From assembly GCF_041956535.1 (NCBI RefSeq), contig NW_027192201.1:610206-674205 (forward strand): 64,000 nt of DNA, in the 5' to 3' direction. Both the position numbers and the translations under genes were made by a program. Positions 28,547-44,096 of the stretch are shown piece by piece. This DNA is from Calcarisporiella thermophila CBS 279.70. Lineage: Eukaryota; Calcarisporiellomycota. The notes under the pieces are model-generated. The model ran no database searches. It was not told the origin of the DNA and saw only the letters and a program-made list of their open reading frames with translations. How positions within the stretch are numbered: the stretch's first letter is position 1; every line of letters starts with the position of its first letter.

Positions 28547-28692
28547 TTCAGCAGATTATTCCTCTTGAAAATAAATTCAAGAAAAGTGTGTTTACTTTTA
28601 TTTATTTGAGATTCGAGTGCTGCGGATCTAAAGTCACACATTTCAACTTGGCCGTTCGAAAATATTCACCTCGCCCAAGTGCATTTTGAAGA

Positions 28693-30084
28693 ATGACCCG
28701 CCCTTTTAATGTGGAACTGGGCCGTTATCCCATTGAGATTCATGCAAGTAATGACAAAGGCCGGTATGCGGTTGCAACACGGGATATAAGGAGGGGCGAG
28801 GTATTATTTGAGGTAAGGGAAAATGCGACGACTCAACGCAGTTTATAACCGAGACTAGAGTCTAATAATTCAACAGGCCAATTTCTATGCGGCTTCTATA
28901 TTCGACTCGCATAGGAAGCGAGCGTGTGCTGCGTGCGTATTCTACAGTCGTAAAAGTATACTGCCCCTCCGTTGTCGAGGTTGTGATCAAGTATATTACT
29001 GTTCTATCGAGTGCGCTCGCTCTGCTGGCGTCACCACTGGTATTGAATCAGAAGAAGAAGCGCCCACGACCATCGGAAACCACTCAACAGTGTGTACAAG
29101 TCTTCGACGTCTTGCGACAACGGGAAAATTGGATCGGCACCAGAAAAGCGTGGTTAAACTAGTTCTTCTGATACTGGCACGCCGTGCTGTGGATCCGTCA
29201 AGTTATCATGCCGTTGAATCCTTACAGTCGCATTATGAGGATTGGTCGGAGGAGAGCAAGCGGGATTGGGAAAGACTGAGAGGATTTTTGGAGGGAATGC
29301 TTATAGACATAGAGTGGGAGAGTTTTCTGAATCTAGTGTCGAAGGTCGAGAGCAATGGATTCGGGGTATATGCTTATCGGAAGAATGAGGAAAAATTGAC
29401 CTGTTTTGGACGAGGTAAACAGTTTATTACACTGTGTTTGATATTATCTCGATAGTTTTGATGCCAATGGTATGCCATTGGATTTTGAAAGCGGTTTTTC
29501 CCTCGGCTTCTTATTTCAATCATAGCTGCCGGTGTAATTGCGAATTCAGACAAGCGCAGGGCGATGAAGAAGACGATGACGACGACGGGAAGGAGAAAGA
29601 TGGCGAGAAAGGAGAAGAAGAAGAAGGAGCCGAAAAGGAGAGAGAAGAGATTGAGAAAATGGAGGAAGCGCATGAGAAAGAGAAAGGCGAGAGCGATATC
29701 TCATCCTTGCCACACGGAGACAATAACCTTAGTCAACCTTCAAGTGACGCAAAATTGATAGAAGATACCAATAACGAGGATTTACCACCGCCTACACCTC
29801 CTTCACCGCCTCTGCTTCCTCGTGGGCGTAGCTGCCAAATGACCCTGATTGCGCTAACTGATATTCCGTGCCATGCAGAGCTCACCATCGGTTATATTGA
29901 TCAAGCGGAGGAGAAGCCTCTCGCAGCTCGACGAAGCCAATTGCTAGCTGAATATTATTTTTTATGTCGCTGCGACGCATGTCTTGCAGAGGAGGCGGCG
30001 CCTCGAAGACCGACCATTAAGTGGGGAGCTAAAGGGGGTGGAAAGGCAAAAAAGCAGGGAAAACGCAAGGCAAAACGGGAATAA
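28693..30084 (+). CDS. MYND-SET domain protein (SMYD/Set5-Set6-like methyltransferase)
   Basis: Exons 28693-28812, 28877-29414 and a third starting at 29456 or 29492 and ending at 30084, about 415-430 aa. The N-terminal SET part (IEIHASNDKGRYAVATRDIRRGEVLFE) is interrupted by a MYND zinc finger (CAACVFYSRKS..CRGCDQVYYCSIEC, with the last H-X3-C supplied by NHSTVC after an insertion). The catalytic core SASYFNHSCRCNCEF and LTIGYIDQAEEKPLAARR follow, ending with the post-SET cysteines CRCDAC. SMYD enzymes methylate lysine in histones or cytosolic proteins. An unusual block of about 85 residues, very rich in Glu, Lys and Asp, separates NHSC from the IGY motif. The acceptor at 29491 would give GRAVFPSASYFNHSC, closer to the family than the upstream one. 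Confidence 0.82.
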
Positions 30085-30392
30085 GCAATGTATTGTTGGC
30101 AGCGTAGCGTCCATTGATTTGCTTTTATGTACAAAGTTTTTTTTTTCGATTCATTGTAAATAGTATCTCGTCAATAGAAGGGGGGAGAAGTATTCCTATT
30201 ACCACCGAAATGAAATATTAACAACAAGAACCAAAAAAAAAAATTAACAATAGAATCAAAAAAAGGTATGTAATAAGAAGAAAATAAACTATTTACGATA
30301 AAAAGGTGTCTAGTATTACAGCAAAACTGAGAACTAAGAAACAGCGTATTTTCAATATATAGAGATAATATAATAATATATAGTTTTTCAAG
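30085..30392. other. Convergent intergenic region
   Basis: 308 bp between the SET gene stop (+) and the Sok1 stop (-). A-rich on the + strand, no coding frame. It marks roughly where the window turns from AT-rich to GC-rich. Confidence 0.5.
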
Positions 30393-32174
30393 TCACTTTC
30401 TATCTATCAAATCCTTGTAGATGGGCCCGTACACGGCGCGATGGAATTCACTCAGTTTCCGCACCCGTTCACCCATGGCCAGGATCTCCTCCCGGACCAC
30501 GGTGAGGCCATCTGCCGCCAACTTTGCGGTGTCCACGGTGCCCCTCTCCACAAGGGAGAGCAGGTGCCCACGCAACCGTTCGCGCACCAACCGTGCCATG
30601 TCCGAGGGAACTGGACCGGTGTTCCGCTGGATCCATCCCTCGACGAAGGCGGCGCTCATTCCCCCGTATTGGGCCATCGCGGCGGCGATTTTGTCGAAGC
30701 GCTTTGGCCGCTCGATCATCAGCGGCCAGAGGGTATGCTTAAGGCGTTTGTTCTGTACCGGTGCTAGGTGACTAGTGAGGAAGAATGCAGATGCAAGGAA
30801 TGCTAGGTCCTCGAAGTCGGAGTGGTAGGAGGCCAGGCGTTGTTGATCGAATGCAAATGTTTCGGGGAGAGGTTTGGTTACATTTTCGGGGGAGGTGGAG
30901 ATGAGGGAGATGAGGTATTCGTTGAATACTCGGGTGAGCGTTTTCGAGTCGTACATTCCGCCGCTCAGCTCCACGAGATCGTGGAGCCACAGCTCGGTCC
31001 TTGTCAACCGGGCTGCGCTAGCTTGGAGTTGCCCGGTGAAAAACTGTCTCTCGAACTCGACGGCGCTCTCCACTAGGTACGGGCGCAATGTGCGGAGCTG
31101 GTGGTTAGCAATATCCAGCCTCATCCACTCTAGGATTTCGAAGCACATGCTTAAGCCGCAGATCCATTCTCCGGCCTCGACGGCTTTGACCATTCGCTCC
31201 AGGAGCTCATCCCGAATGGGCGCGCAGTGTAGCTTCAGCAGGCGAGCCATAAACGTTGTGATGCTGCGTGCGTCAAAAACACCATGCTCCAGCTGTTGCA
31301 CGACAAGTTGCGGGTCAAGGACCTCTTGCACGAGAACGCTGTACTCCTGGTCGGTCGTGGGCAGCACGCAGGCAATAACGGCACGCAATTCCTCGATCAG
31401 CTGGCCAATGTGATCGTATTGCGGCTGGCCAGCCCGCAAGGTGTACATCGAGGGAAGGCATCCACACATGTTTTCGTTTGCGCTGTAGAACTCTCCAGGG
31501 GCCAAGCCGGGAGGAGGCGGGGGATGGAAATAGCAAAACGGCCGGCCCGTTGCTCGGGCCTCCACCCATCCCCAAAATCTCCGGGCTCTCTCCCGTTTTC
31601 GCACCCCGGCATCCCCTTCGGTGCTGGGCCGAAACTGCAGATGGGGATCAAAGACAAGATCATGCCGTAGCTGGGGGTTTTTCAGGATCTCAAACATGTC
31701 TAGTTCATGGAGCGTTGTGGCCGTGACGGGGGGCCTAAGCTTTGGGAGGGAGTGGTGGGAGTATGGGGAGAGCAGCGGAAGCCTGGTCACATTGACCGTG
31801 TTGCCAGAGACGGCGACGACGGGCTGCGAGGGATGGGGCTGGGAGGAGGCGGCAGCATCGGCAAGTTTTGGCCGCTTATAGGAGCTTTCTGAATACCTGT
31901 CGTTGGAAGGAGAGCTGCGCTTTGCATTCTTCGGCTGCTTGGGGCTGCCGACGGAGGCCTGGGGTGCGGGGGAGGAATATCGGCGCTGAGAGTGGGCCCC
32001 CACGCCGGCCGACTGGGCTTGCTGTGAGGAAGTAGCTGACTGCGAGGAGGCGGAGGATGGGTTGGAATTGTCTCTCGGAGAGAAGTCACAATCGGCACGG
32101 GGATTTTCTACAAGCAAAGGATGAAGGGGGAGCTCATCAACGGATCCGTCGGGTATGGGCAAGTTATTCTGCAT
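30393..32174 (-). CDS. SOK1: Sok1/TCP11 family protein
   Basis: Intronless, 593 aa from the ATG at 32174 (the frame is open for ten more codons upstream but without an ATG). The first 150 residues are Ser/Pro/Gln-rich and disordered. The TCP11 domain starts near residue 155 with HELDMFEILKNPQLRHDLVFDPHLQFRP, the diagnostic Sok1 motif, and continues as a helical domain to the C-terminus (WICGLSMCFEILEWMRLDIANHQLRTLRPYL in two pieces, then RLRGHLLSLVERGTVDTAKLA). Sok1 in yeast suppresses loss of PKA, and TCP11 in mammals modulates cAMP signalling in sperm; the molecular activity is not known. Its codons are clearly GC-rich, unlike genes to its left. It is one of very few genes here without introns. 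Confidence 0.88.
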   Translation of the reverse strand: MQNNLPIPDGSVDELPLHPLLVENPRADCDFSPRDNSNPSSASSQSATSSQQAQSAGVGAHSQRRYSSPAPQASVGSPKQPKNAKRSSPSNDRYSESSYKRPKLADAAASSQPHPSQPVVAVSGNTVNVTRLPLLSPYSHHSLPKLRPPVTATTLHELDMFEILKNPQLRHDLVFDPHLQFRPSTEGDAGVRKRERARRFWGWVEARATGRPFCYFHPPPPPGLAPGEFYSANENMCGCLPSMYTLRAGQPQYDHIGQLIEELRAVIACVLPTTDQEYSVLVQEVLDPQLVVQQLEHGVFDARSITTFMARLLKLHCAPIRDELLERMVKAVEAGEWICGLSMCFEILEWMRLDIANHQLRTLRPYLVESAVEFERQFFTGQLQASAARLTRTELWLHDLVELSGGMYDSKTLTRVFNEYLISLISTSPENVTKPLPETFAFDQQRLASYHSDFEDLAFLASAFFLTSHLAPVQNKRLKHTLWPLMIERPKRFDKIAAAMAQYGGMSAAFVEGWIQRNTGPVPSDMARLVRERLRGHLLSLVERGTVDTAKLAADGLTVVREEILAMGERVRKLSEFHRAVYGPIYKDLIDRK

Positions 32175-33099
32175 GATGTCCAGGAGGGCGCAGGGTGCTG
32201 GCAATGTCGGGGGTAATGAGGGAGGGAAGAGAGGAGAAAAGAGGATGAGCAGGGCACGAGGAGGGGGGGAGGGGGGCTGGGCGAGAGGGCGGGGGCGCTT
32301 CAGGCAGCGAGAGAGGGGAGATTAAATAGGGGATGGGGAGAGAAGAGCTTAGGGGAAATAGGGGCAAGAGGAGAATGGCAAGGAGGCGAGGGGGAGAAAC
32401 ACCTATATAAATAAAAGGGCCTGAGGGTGAAAAAAAAGTGAAATCAATTAGCGCTGATAAAATTTAATATGCGCACCATATATGGATGGCTGCTAGATCA
32501 AACAGCGGCGAGCATCGCAGAGGGCAGAGAGGAGAAATAAAGCATTGACACTTTTAGACAAGGATTGGAGGCCCTCCACATTCCAACCTCAGCAGCACCG
32601 GGATTTTCATATTGGTGCGCTGGCCAAAAAAAAAAGCGCTGCAAGTTTCACCTTCCCCTTCTTCCGCAACTTGATCTCCAGTTTAATAAGGAGGTTTGCG
32701 GAATCGGGCAGGCTGTAAGACCGGCAGGGCAAGCGTATAAATACTAACTATAGTAGCGATGGAAAAAGAAATGAGTGAACCTTGTTTCCGCTCCGCTCTG
32801 CCGAATCAGCCCGCGAAAATCAGAATCCAGACTCTCCTCTGAGCCTCTCGCGCTCCACACAGCTCCTGCATTGGCGGACACACAATATGGTTAATTATAG
32901 ATGCTTATTTATATATATTTATATATATCGAATCGAGGGATCCTTTTTATCTAAGAACAATATCATATCGTAACCCATAAAGAAAAATAAAATAAATCAT
33001 AATCTGCTCCATCATGTTTTGGCCGGGCGCCTCCGCGTATGTGAGGGCGGCCCTAAACCAATCCATCCGATGCCCAGATTCGTTTTTCTCCCTCCTCTT
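32175..33099. other. Intergenic region with a purine-rich tract
   Basis: 925 bp between the Sok1 start and the PKC1 stop, both on the - strand. From 32220 to 32400 the + strand is almost pure G/A with long G runs, that is a C/T-rich leader or core promoter on the Sok1 coding strand. Further right is AT-rich sequence with short open frames (32565-32747, 32782-32973) that carry no motif. Confidence 0.55.
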
Positions 33100-37472
<4,373 letters not shown>

Positions 37473-37932
37473 CGCGATTTAAAGGAAAAAAAAATGGTGT
37501 CTATTCTCCCTTTAAAACTACAAGCCTGATGAGGGGGGTATTTATCCTTAATTACGCACGAATTCTTTTGGTTACCAACAGGAAAAATAGAAAAAAAGAA
37601 TAGAAATGCAAATTTAGTCAAGGAGGCTAAGCTCCAGCGCGCGATCGAGAATGGGTTCATAGGAATTTTTATTCAGTGCCAAATAACTTCAACCAGGCCC
37701 CCCTCTCTTTAGCGGCTTATTCAACGCCTTAGATCCCCTTGTGTTCAAAATTCGATTTCTTGCCAGTGGAAGCTACTTGCAAAATAGCCCACACTTGTTC
37801 GAAATCTTTTAAATGGGTTGCTAGCAAGTAATGTACTTTTTCGATAAATAGTCCCAACTTTGCATTCGTTTATTTATTCCTGTTGACTGCCTGCCATCTT
37901 TCACCTCCTCATCTCTCTCTTTTGCAAAAAGT
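37473..37932. promoter_or_regulatory. Divergent intergenic region, PKC1/DIP2
   Basis: 460 bp between the PKC1 (-) and DIP2 (+) starts. It must carry both promoters. The last 40 bp are pyrimidine-rich on the + strand (tttcacctcctcatctctctctttt), as is common just upstream of fungal start codons. No factor site is claimed. Confidence 0.5.
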
Positions 37933-40900
37933 ATGAGCCAGCCCGACCTCCCCCCCCACCCTCCACCAAATTCTTCAAGAGCTCGATCGCGAGTTGGCCG
38001 AGGGATATATCACACAAAAGGGCTACGAGAAGCGGAGAGACGAACTCGTATATCAATATACCCAAAAACAAGCCGCCTCCCTATTCGATGAGAGCCAGCC
38101 AGAGCAGCCAATGCAATGGAAAAATGGCGACAATAATGCCCCAAGGCGATTTTCGCAGTTTCGCCTAGATGATCTCGCATTCCCGTCAGAGTATGGCACG
38201 CATTCTGCACCGTATTCTCGCACCAGCATTCACGCTCTCACCGAGCAAACGGCCCGAATGGATATACGGTACTCTGCAGAGGACACGCATCGATCGTATA
38301 GTTTAAACCGAGGTTGGCTGGGGGCACAGGCGGAAAGACGTCCCATGAATGAACCCGCAGGTCCATTAACCAACAGTTCGCAATTCGTACAATCTCCAGT
38401 ACAGGCTCCTGCTGGTGTTTCCACTGCCTTCTCTCCAAGAATTCGCCCTTCGCTCCCACCATCGCTCCAAGGAGCACCCTACGGTCATATCCCCTATCGC
38501 CCAGCGCCTGGCGATGTAGCTGGGATGCCTCGACACAGGCCTACGATTGAAGGTTATCAAGGATATTATGTGAGTTAAGTTATTGAGTGGGTTCCCGTGC
38601 AATATTATTCTAAATTTATATAATGCTCCCATGATTTCAATAGCCGACATATGGAGCAGAGACACCGATTGCCCCGCAACAACCAGCGTACGCTTCTCCA
38701 AGCATAAGGCCGCCTATGGGGCCTCCAGAGCTCCCGTTGCAGCAATCGGACTATCCGCTCCGTCGCACAGATACTATTGGCCATATGCCGAATATTGAGG
38801 CTCGTAACGGATCCTTTCACCGATCGAACAATGCCTTGTCCAAGTCTCAGAGCTTGCGCTATGATAGCAATTCTCCCCGAAATAGTAAAATTCACTTTAT
38901 TGAGTGTGTTTCCATTGCATGAATATTCATACCGTGCCATCATCAGTTTCAGATAGACGCTCCACCATGTCCACCGTGACATCTGGCCTCTTCAATTATC
39001 GTCTGAATGAGCGCCGTCCGAGCATAGCCTCGCATCCTAGCATTGGCCGGCGCATTGCACATGCCGCGCGAATTGCTCCTGATCCGCAGCCAAACTTCAA
39101 TTGGTCAACGGTGGACCCGATGCTCTTGAACGATCTCGCGGGGAAGCAATCCCTGCCACTGGAGCCACGTGAAATTCCCTTCACCGTTTTCGACGGAAAT
39201 TTCGGGAGCCGTCGCGATATGACTGAGTTTCGCAACATTGCAGAGGTGCTTCGTCACCGTGCATTCATCACCCCTCGTGGAGCGGCGTTCACTGTTATCA
39301 GTCCAAAGGGGAAGGAAATGGCCAATTTCACATGGGAGAAGCTTCACCTTCGAGCACTCAAGGTTGCCGAAGTGATTCGTGAAAAGTCTGGCCTGAGACT
39401 TGGCGACCGAATTGCACTTTTGTATCGTAAATCAGAGATCATCGACTTCATTATCGCGTTGTACGGCTGCTTCTTTGCTGGGGTGGTGGCGGTGCCGCTC
39501 AACACGGTTGATGACCTATCCGATGTATCCTACATCCTCTTCGCGACCAAGGTGTGGCTGGTGCTCACCACGGAGTACAACTTGAAGACCTACGGCAAGG
39601 AAATCATGGCTCATAAATCGCAGTTGCCGCTGAATCTCGAGTGGTGGAAGACAAACGAATTCGGAAGTTGGCACCCGAAGAAGGGCCCAACGGATTATCC
39701 GAACATTGTCGTCCCTGATTTGGCATACATAGAATACTCCAAATCTCCTAATGGGGAACTCAAAGGCGTCGCGGTGAGCCACAAAACCGTCATGTACCAA
39801 GGGCTGGTGTACAAAGGGGCAATGACGACAACTCGTTACCGCGATCTGGGCAATTCAACCATATCGGCTTCCAATGTGAGCACGAGCCAGTCAATAGCGG
39901 GTGCGCGCGACTCGACCGATCTATTCGAGAGGGATCCAGATGCAATGCGCAGAAATGTTCTGAACCACGGTGGAGAGGTATTCCTGACGTATGTAGAGCC
40001 ACGGCAGCAGGTTGGCTTGGTGCTTGGAGCATTGGCTGGAGTATATTGCGGCAACTGGACTCTCTACATAAGCTCGACTTCCCTCGAGACCCCGGGGCTA
40101 TGGGCGAATCTAGTGACGAAATATCAAGGTGAGGATACGGACCCCCCCCCCCTCTACCCATTCAAAAGTGGATCCTCACGTTTGTCCTATTTTTTTCTCA
40201 CCCTCTCTTTAAGTGACCATGGCCCTTGTTGATTATCCGATATTTATGACCGCCGTCCAGCAATATGAAAAAGACCCTCAAGCAACCCACAGCTTCTCTA
40301 AAAAAACCCCACCCGATCTCTCCTCATTACGATTTCTCCTTATAGACACACAACTTATATATCCCGCTCTCAACGATCGCATTTGCGAAAACTTTTTACG
40401 CCCTCTCAATGTAAAACATCCAATGGATGTGGTCAACCCCCTCTGCACCTTGTCTGAGCATGGGGGGATGATCTTGAGTATGAAAGACTACGTAGGTCCT
40501 CCGGACCGCATGCCAGAGCTAGCCTTGACGCTGGATGTGGAAAGACAGCTGGGGGATTCTCCCGGGTTTGCACCCCGTGACCTCCCGCCGGATGATTCTG
40601 TCGACGAGACACGGTCAGTGTCCATAACTTCGACCACCAATGGCTCCTCGCTCGACACATGGGAGTATCTCCTTGACCGCGAAGCGCTCAAAGAAAATCG
40701 AGTGGTAGTGGTGGCCGCCACCTCGGAGGGCGGCGCACGCGAATCGACCCCGGGTCTGATGAGGGTGGCTGCCTTTGGGTTCGTGATGCCGGAGGCTACT
40801 CTCGCCATTGTTGACCCCCTAACCTGCGCCCTCTGTCCCCCTGACGCGGTGGGTGAAATATGGGTGGACTCTCCTGCGCTGAGTGGAGGTTTTTGGGCAC

Positions 40901-43567
40901 TGCCTCGAGACAGCGATGCCATCTTCCATGCGCGACCCTACCTGATAACCGGGGATGCGCGACCAGAGCCGTACGACCAAGACTTCTTGCGTACAGGCTT
41001 GCTCGGATGTCTGATTGGGGGGCGATTGGTTGTGCTTGGGCTTTATGAGGACCGGATTCGCCAGCAAATTCCGGGTGCGCCTTTGGGTGTGGAGGAGTTC
41101 CACTACGCCCCGGATTTGTGTAGAACGGTGGAGCAGTTCCGCGCGGTGAACTTCTGCACAGCTTTCGATGTCTATGTAAATGAAGAGCATCTACCGGCCA
41201 TAGTATACGAGACCTCTCTCCCTGCTGCAGAGCAGCCCAAGATAGCAGAACAAGTCACCCGTGCCTTGGGAGAGGGGCATGGCCTGAGAATATATTGTAT
41301 CATGAGCTGTGCTTCCGGCACATTGCCGCGAACTTTCCGCAACGGAAAACGATTCGTCAACCCGATGCTGGTGCGGCGGGGATTCGAGCTAGGAATGCTT
41401 TCACCCCTCTACATGTCCTTTGATATCGACCAAACCGTGACCAACATTGGATGTGGAGATGACCCTGTCAATGGAATTTGGCAGTCTTGTAAGTCTCTCG
41501 CCCTTTTTCTTCCCCTTTCCCCTTTGTTATTATCCGACGTATTCTTACAACTCTGCCATAACTCTAGCTGCGGCATATGATGCCGCCCTTGAGCGTGGTG
41601 ATATCCCATGGGACCAGCGCATTCCGCAACACACCGGGATAGAGATGGTAAACGAAGTGATTGATGAACACACTGGCGTCAACCTGGCCCAGTTTACCTC
41701 CATCACGGATATACTTATCTGGAGATCATCCACGACGCCGGATGATATTGCCTATCGCATCCTGGACTCCCGCAATCGCGAGGCCAAACCCCTCACCTGG
41801 CGCAAGCTCAGCCTGAAAACGGCCGGCGCTGCACAATACCTGGAGAAGCACGGAGTCAAGGCAGGAGAGCGGGTGTTGCTCGTGTTTCCGCATGGCGTCG
41901 ACTACATTCTCGCCGTGCATGCCTGTTTGGTGGTGGGTGCCGTGCCGGTGCCCATTCCGCAGCCAGAGTCCAATCGGTTGTACGAGGACATACCCGCGAT
42001 GATGGGGCTAATAAGTAGTCTGGGGATCAAGAAAGTGCTTGTCAACGGTCGCACGGAGGAGGTACTGCGCTCGCGCGCGGTGCAGCTTGAGATACGCAAC
42101 TCGAAACAGACCTTCCCGCAACTCATCAATACAGCCAAGGCGAGCAAAAGCGTGAAGCAACTCGGGAAGGAGTCCGGCTACGCGATTCGAAAAGAGTGGC
42201 TAGAGCCCGATCGAGTTTCGCTGATTCTAGTGCACTACACCTCGGACATGCGGCTCCAATGCATTGGGTTTGGGCACGACACCATCCTGGCCCAGTGTCG
42301 CACCCAAAAGTACACTTGCCAAATGTCGCCATCGCGAAGTCTAATCAGCTGCGTCCGCAGCTTCAATGGGCTGGGCTTCTTGCACTGCGTGATGTGTGGC
42401 GTGTATGTGGGGTGCTCGACGGTGCTCATCTCGCCGCCCGACTACTACGCTAACCCGCAGATTTTCTTCGAGACCGTGAGCAACTATCGGGTCAAGGATG
42501 CATTCGTTTCGCCCCTGCAGATGCAGTATGCAATGGCGCTGATGACCAATGCCCAGTTCCGCCGTCTCTCCTTGCACGGGCTGCAGAACATGATGATTGC
42601 GTACAACGGACGCGCCAACATCGAGCTGCACCGCAACATCACCTCCCATTTTCTCGCCAGCCGCCTTGAGGAGGTGGCGATAAACCATGTGTACAGCCAC
42701 GCCATCAACCCCATGATCACCACACGGTCCTATATGCTTATCGAGCCGGTTGCGCTGAATCTGGAGCTGTGGAGCCTGCGGCGAGGGATCGTGAAGCCGG
42801 TGCGCCAGACGGATGAGGTGAGCACGGTGCTGGTGCATGACTCGGGAATTGTCCCGTGCACTACCATGATTGCCATAGTGAACCCAGAAACACGCACCAT
42901 TTGCCCGAGCAATACCATTGGGGAGATCTGGGTCGCGTCGGATGCTAACGGCCGCGGTATCTCCGAGGATCGCTTTGCCACGATCCAGGGTGGGGACCCG
43001 CGCGTTCGCTACGCTCGGACGGGAGACTTAGGCTTTCTGTGGTGTGTGCGACGGCCGCGCGAAGACACCTATGAGGAAGGGCAGTGTCTCTTCGTCCTGG
43101 GCGCGATCGGGGAAACGTTCGAGATCGACGGCCTCATGCACTTCCCGATAGACATTGAGCGTAGCATTGAGCAGTGCCACTCCGGCATCAATACGGACGG
43201 GTGCGTGGTATTCCAGGCTGCTGGGGAGATAGTGGTGGCAGTGGAGGTCACGGGGGAGCCGCTCGCTCTCGTGGTGCCGATTGTGCAAGCAGTGCTCGAC
43301 CAGCACCAGCTGCCCATTGATGTGATTTGTTTGCTGCCGCCAGAGAACATCCCTAAATCCCGGCAGGGCGAGAAACAGCGGAGCAAAGTGCTCGCAAGCT
43401 ATCTGGCCAAAACCCTGAAATCCTTGCTTATTTATCGCGTTCGCCAACCCCTTTCCTCCGAGCCAACCCAGCCGCCCGCTGTCATGGATGCAGCGTCCCC
43501 GGCATCCTCGTCCGTGAGAAACTCCGCCCTTCTCCCGCAGCAAGGCTATGCGACGGATCACTTATGA
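37933..43567 (+). CDS. CMR2: DIP2/Cmr2 (Cps1) protein: DMAP1-binding plus two AMP-ligase-like domains; frameshift near start
   Basis: Exons 37933-38569, 38644-38884, 38953-40128, 40214-41488 and 41568-43567 give about 1775 aa once one extra C near the start is discounted. The N-terminus has a DMAP1-binding-domain motif (LHQILQELDRELAEGYITQKGYEKRRDELV, in two halves). A disordered Pro/Ser linker follows, then two adenylate-forming domains: FTWEKLHLRALKVAEVI..GDRIALLYRKSEIIDFIIALYGCFFAG, and LTWRKLSLKTAGAAQYLEKHG..AGERVLLVFPHGVDYILAVHACLVVG. Both belong to the fatty-acyl-AMP-ligase-like group. DIP2 proteins of yeast and animals keep selected diacylglycerol species low; the fungal form is also called Cps1. 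Several adenylation core motifs are degenerate (the P-loop-like site reads HYTSDMRLQC in the second domain), so classical ligase activity is doubtful. Confidence 0.88.
37950..37957 (+). other. Apparent 1-base insertion in a C8 run at the DIP2 start
   Basis: The only good start, the ATG at 37933, is out of frame with the DMAP1-binding domain, whose own frame has a TGA at 37934. Removing one C from this run of eight gives MSQPDLPPTLHQILQELDRE, a natural N-terminus. The next in-frame ATG would delete most of the domain. Together with the SCY1 case this suggests homopolymer-length errors in the assembly. Confidence 0.75.
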
Positions 43568-44096
43568 TGAGGCTCCTGCATGACGGAACCAGCCTGTTGG
43601 CGCCAAGGGGGTGCGGATGGCCGGTTCTCGTCCTATTTATTTATTTTTTATAGGTCTAATCCAATTTGTTTCCGCCTTCTGTTTGTTATTATTCTAGTGT
43701 TTTTTTTCCTCTTAATGCTCTTTCCCATCTATTGTTATCCCTCTAGTTTCCTGCCCCCCTCTCTTCCTAAATTCCCAATATCGACATTTTTGATATCATA
43801 TATTTCTTTTTAATTTTATTTTGTTCTTTTCCTAATATTTGATCCCTCCTCTTAAAAAAAAGAGCACTTGTTTTTGTTTCTCCTGTTCCGAGGTTTTGGT
43901 CACCCATGGCAAAGCGCAGTTGCCGTCCATGGACCCTTAATATATATATATTTGTATCCATTACGCTTAATAAACACAGTAGTAAAATAGCAATACTAGG
44001 AAAACGAGGGGGGGGGGGGGGAAGGGTGGACCTATCGTCGGGAAAAGAAACAATTGTTTGGGGATTGGATTGACAATGAAAAAAATAAAGAAAAGA
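43568..44096. other. Convergent intergenic region with a G14 run
   Basis: 529 bp between the DIP2 stop (+) and the SYF1 stop (-). T/C-rich after DIP2, with a run of about 14 G near 44008-44021. No coding frame supported. Confidence 0.5.

Noticed and set aside
30421-31413. Long antisense frames over the Sok1 gene, and similar ones over DIP2 and SYF1
   Set aside because: They mirror GC-rich coding sequence on the opposite strand and show no independent protein features.
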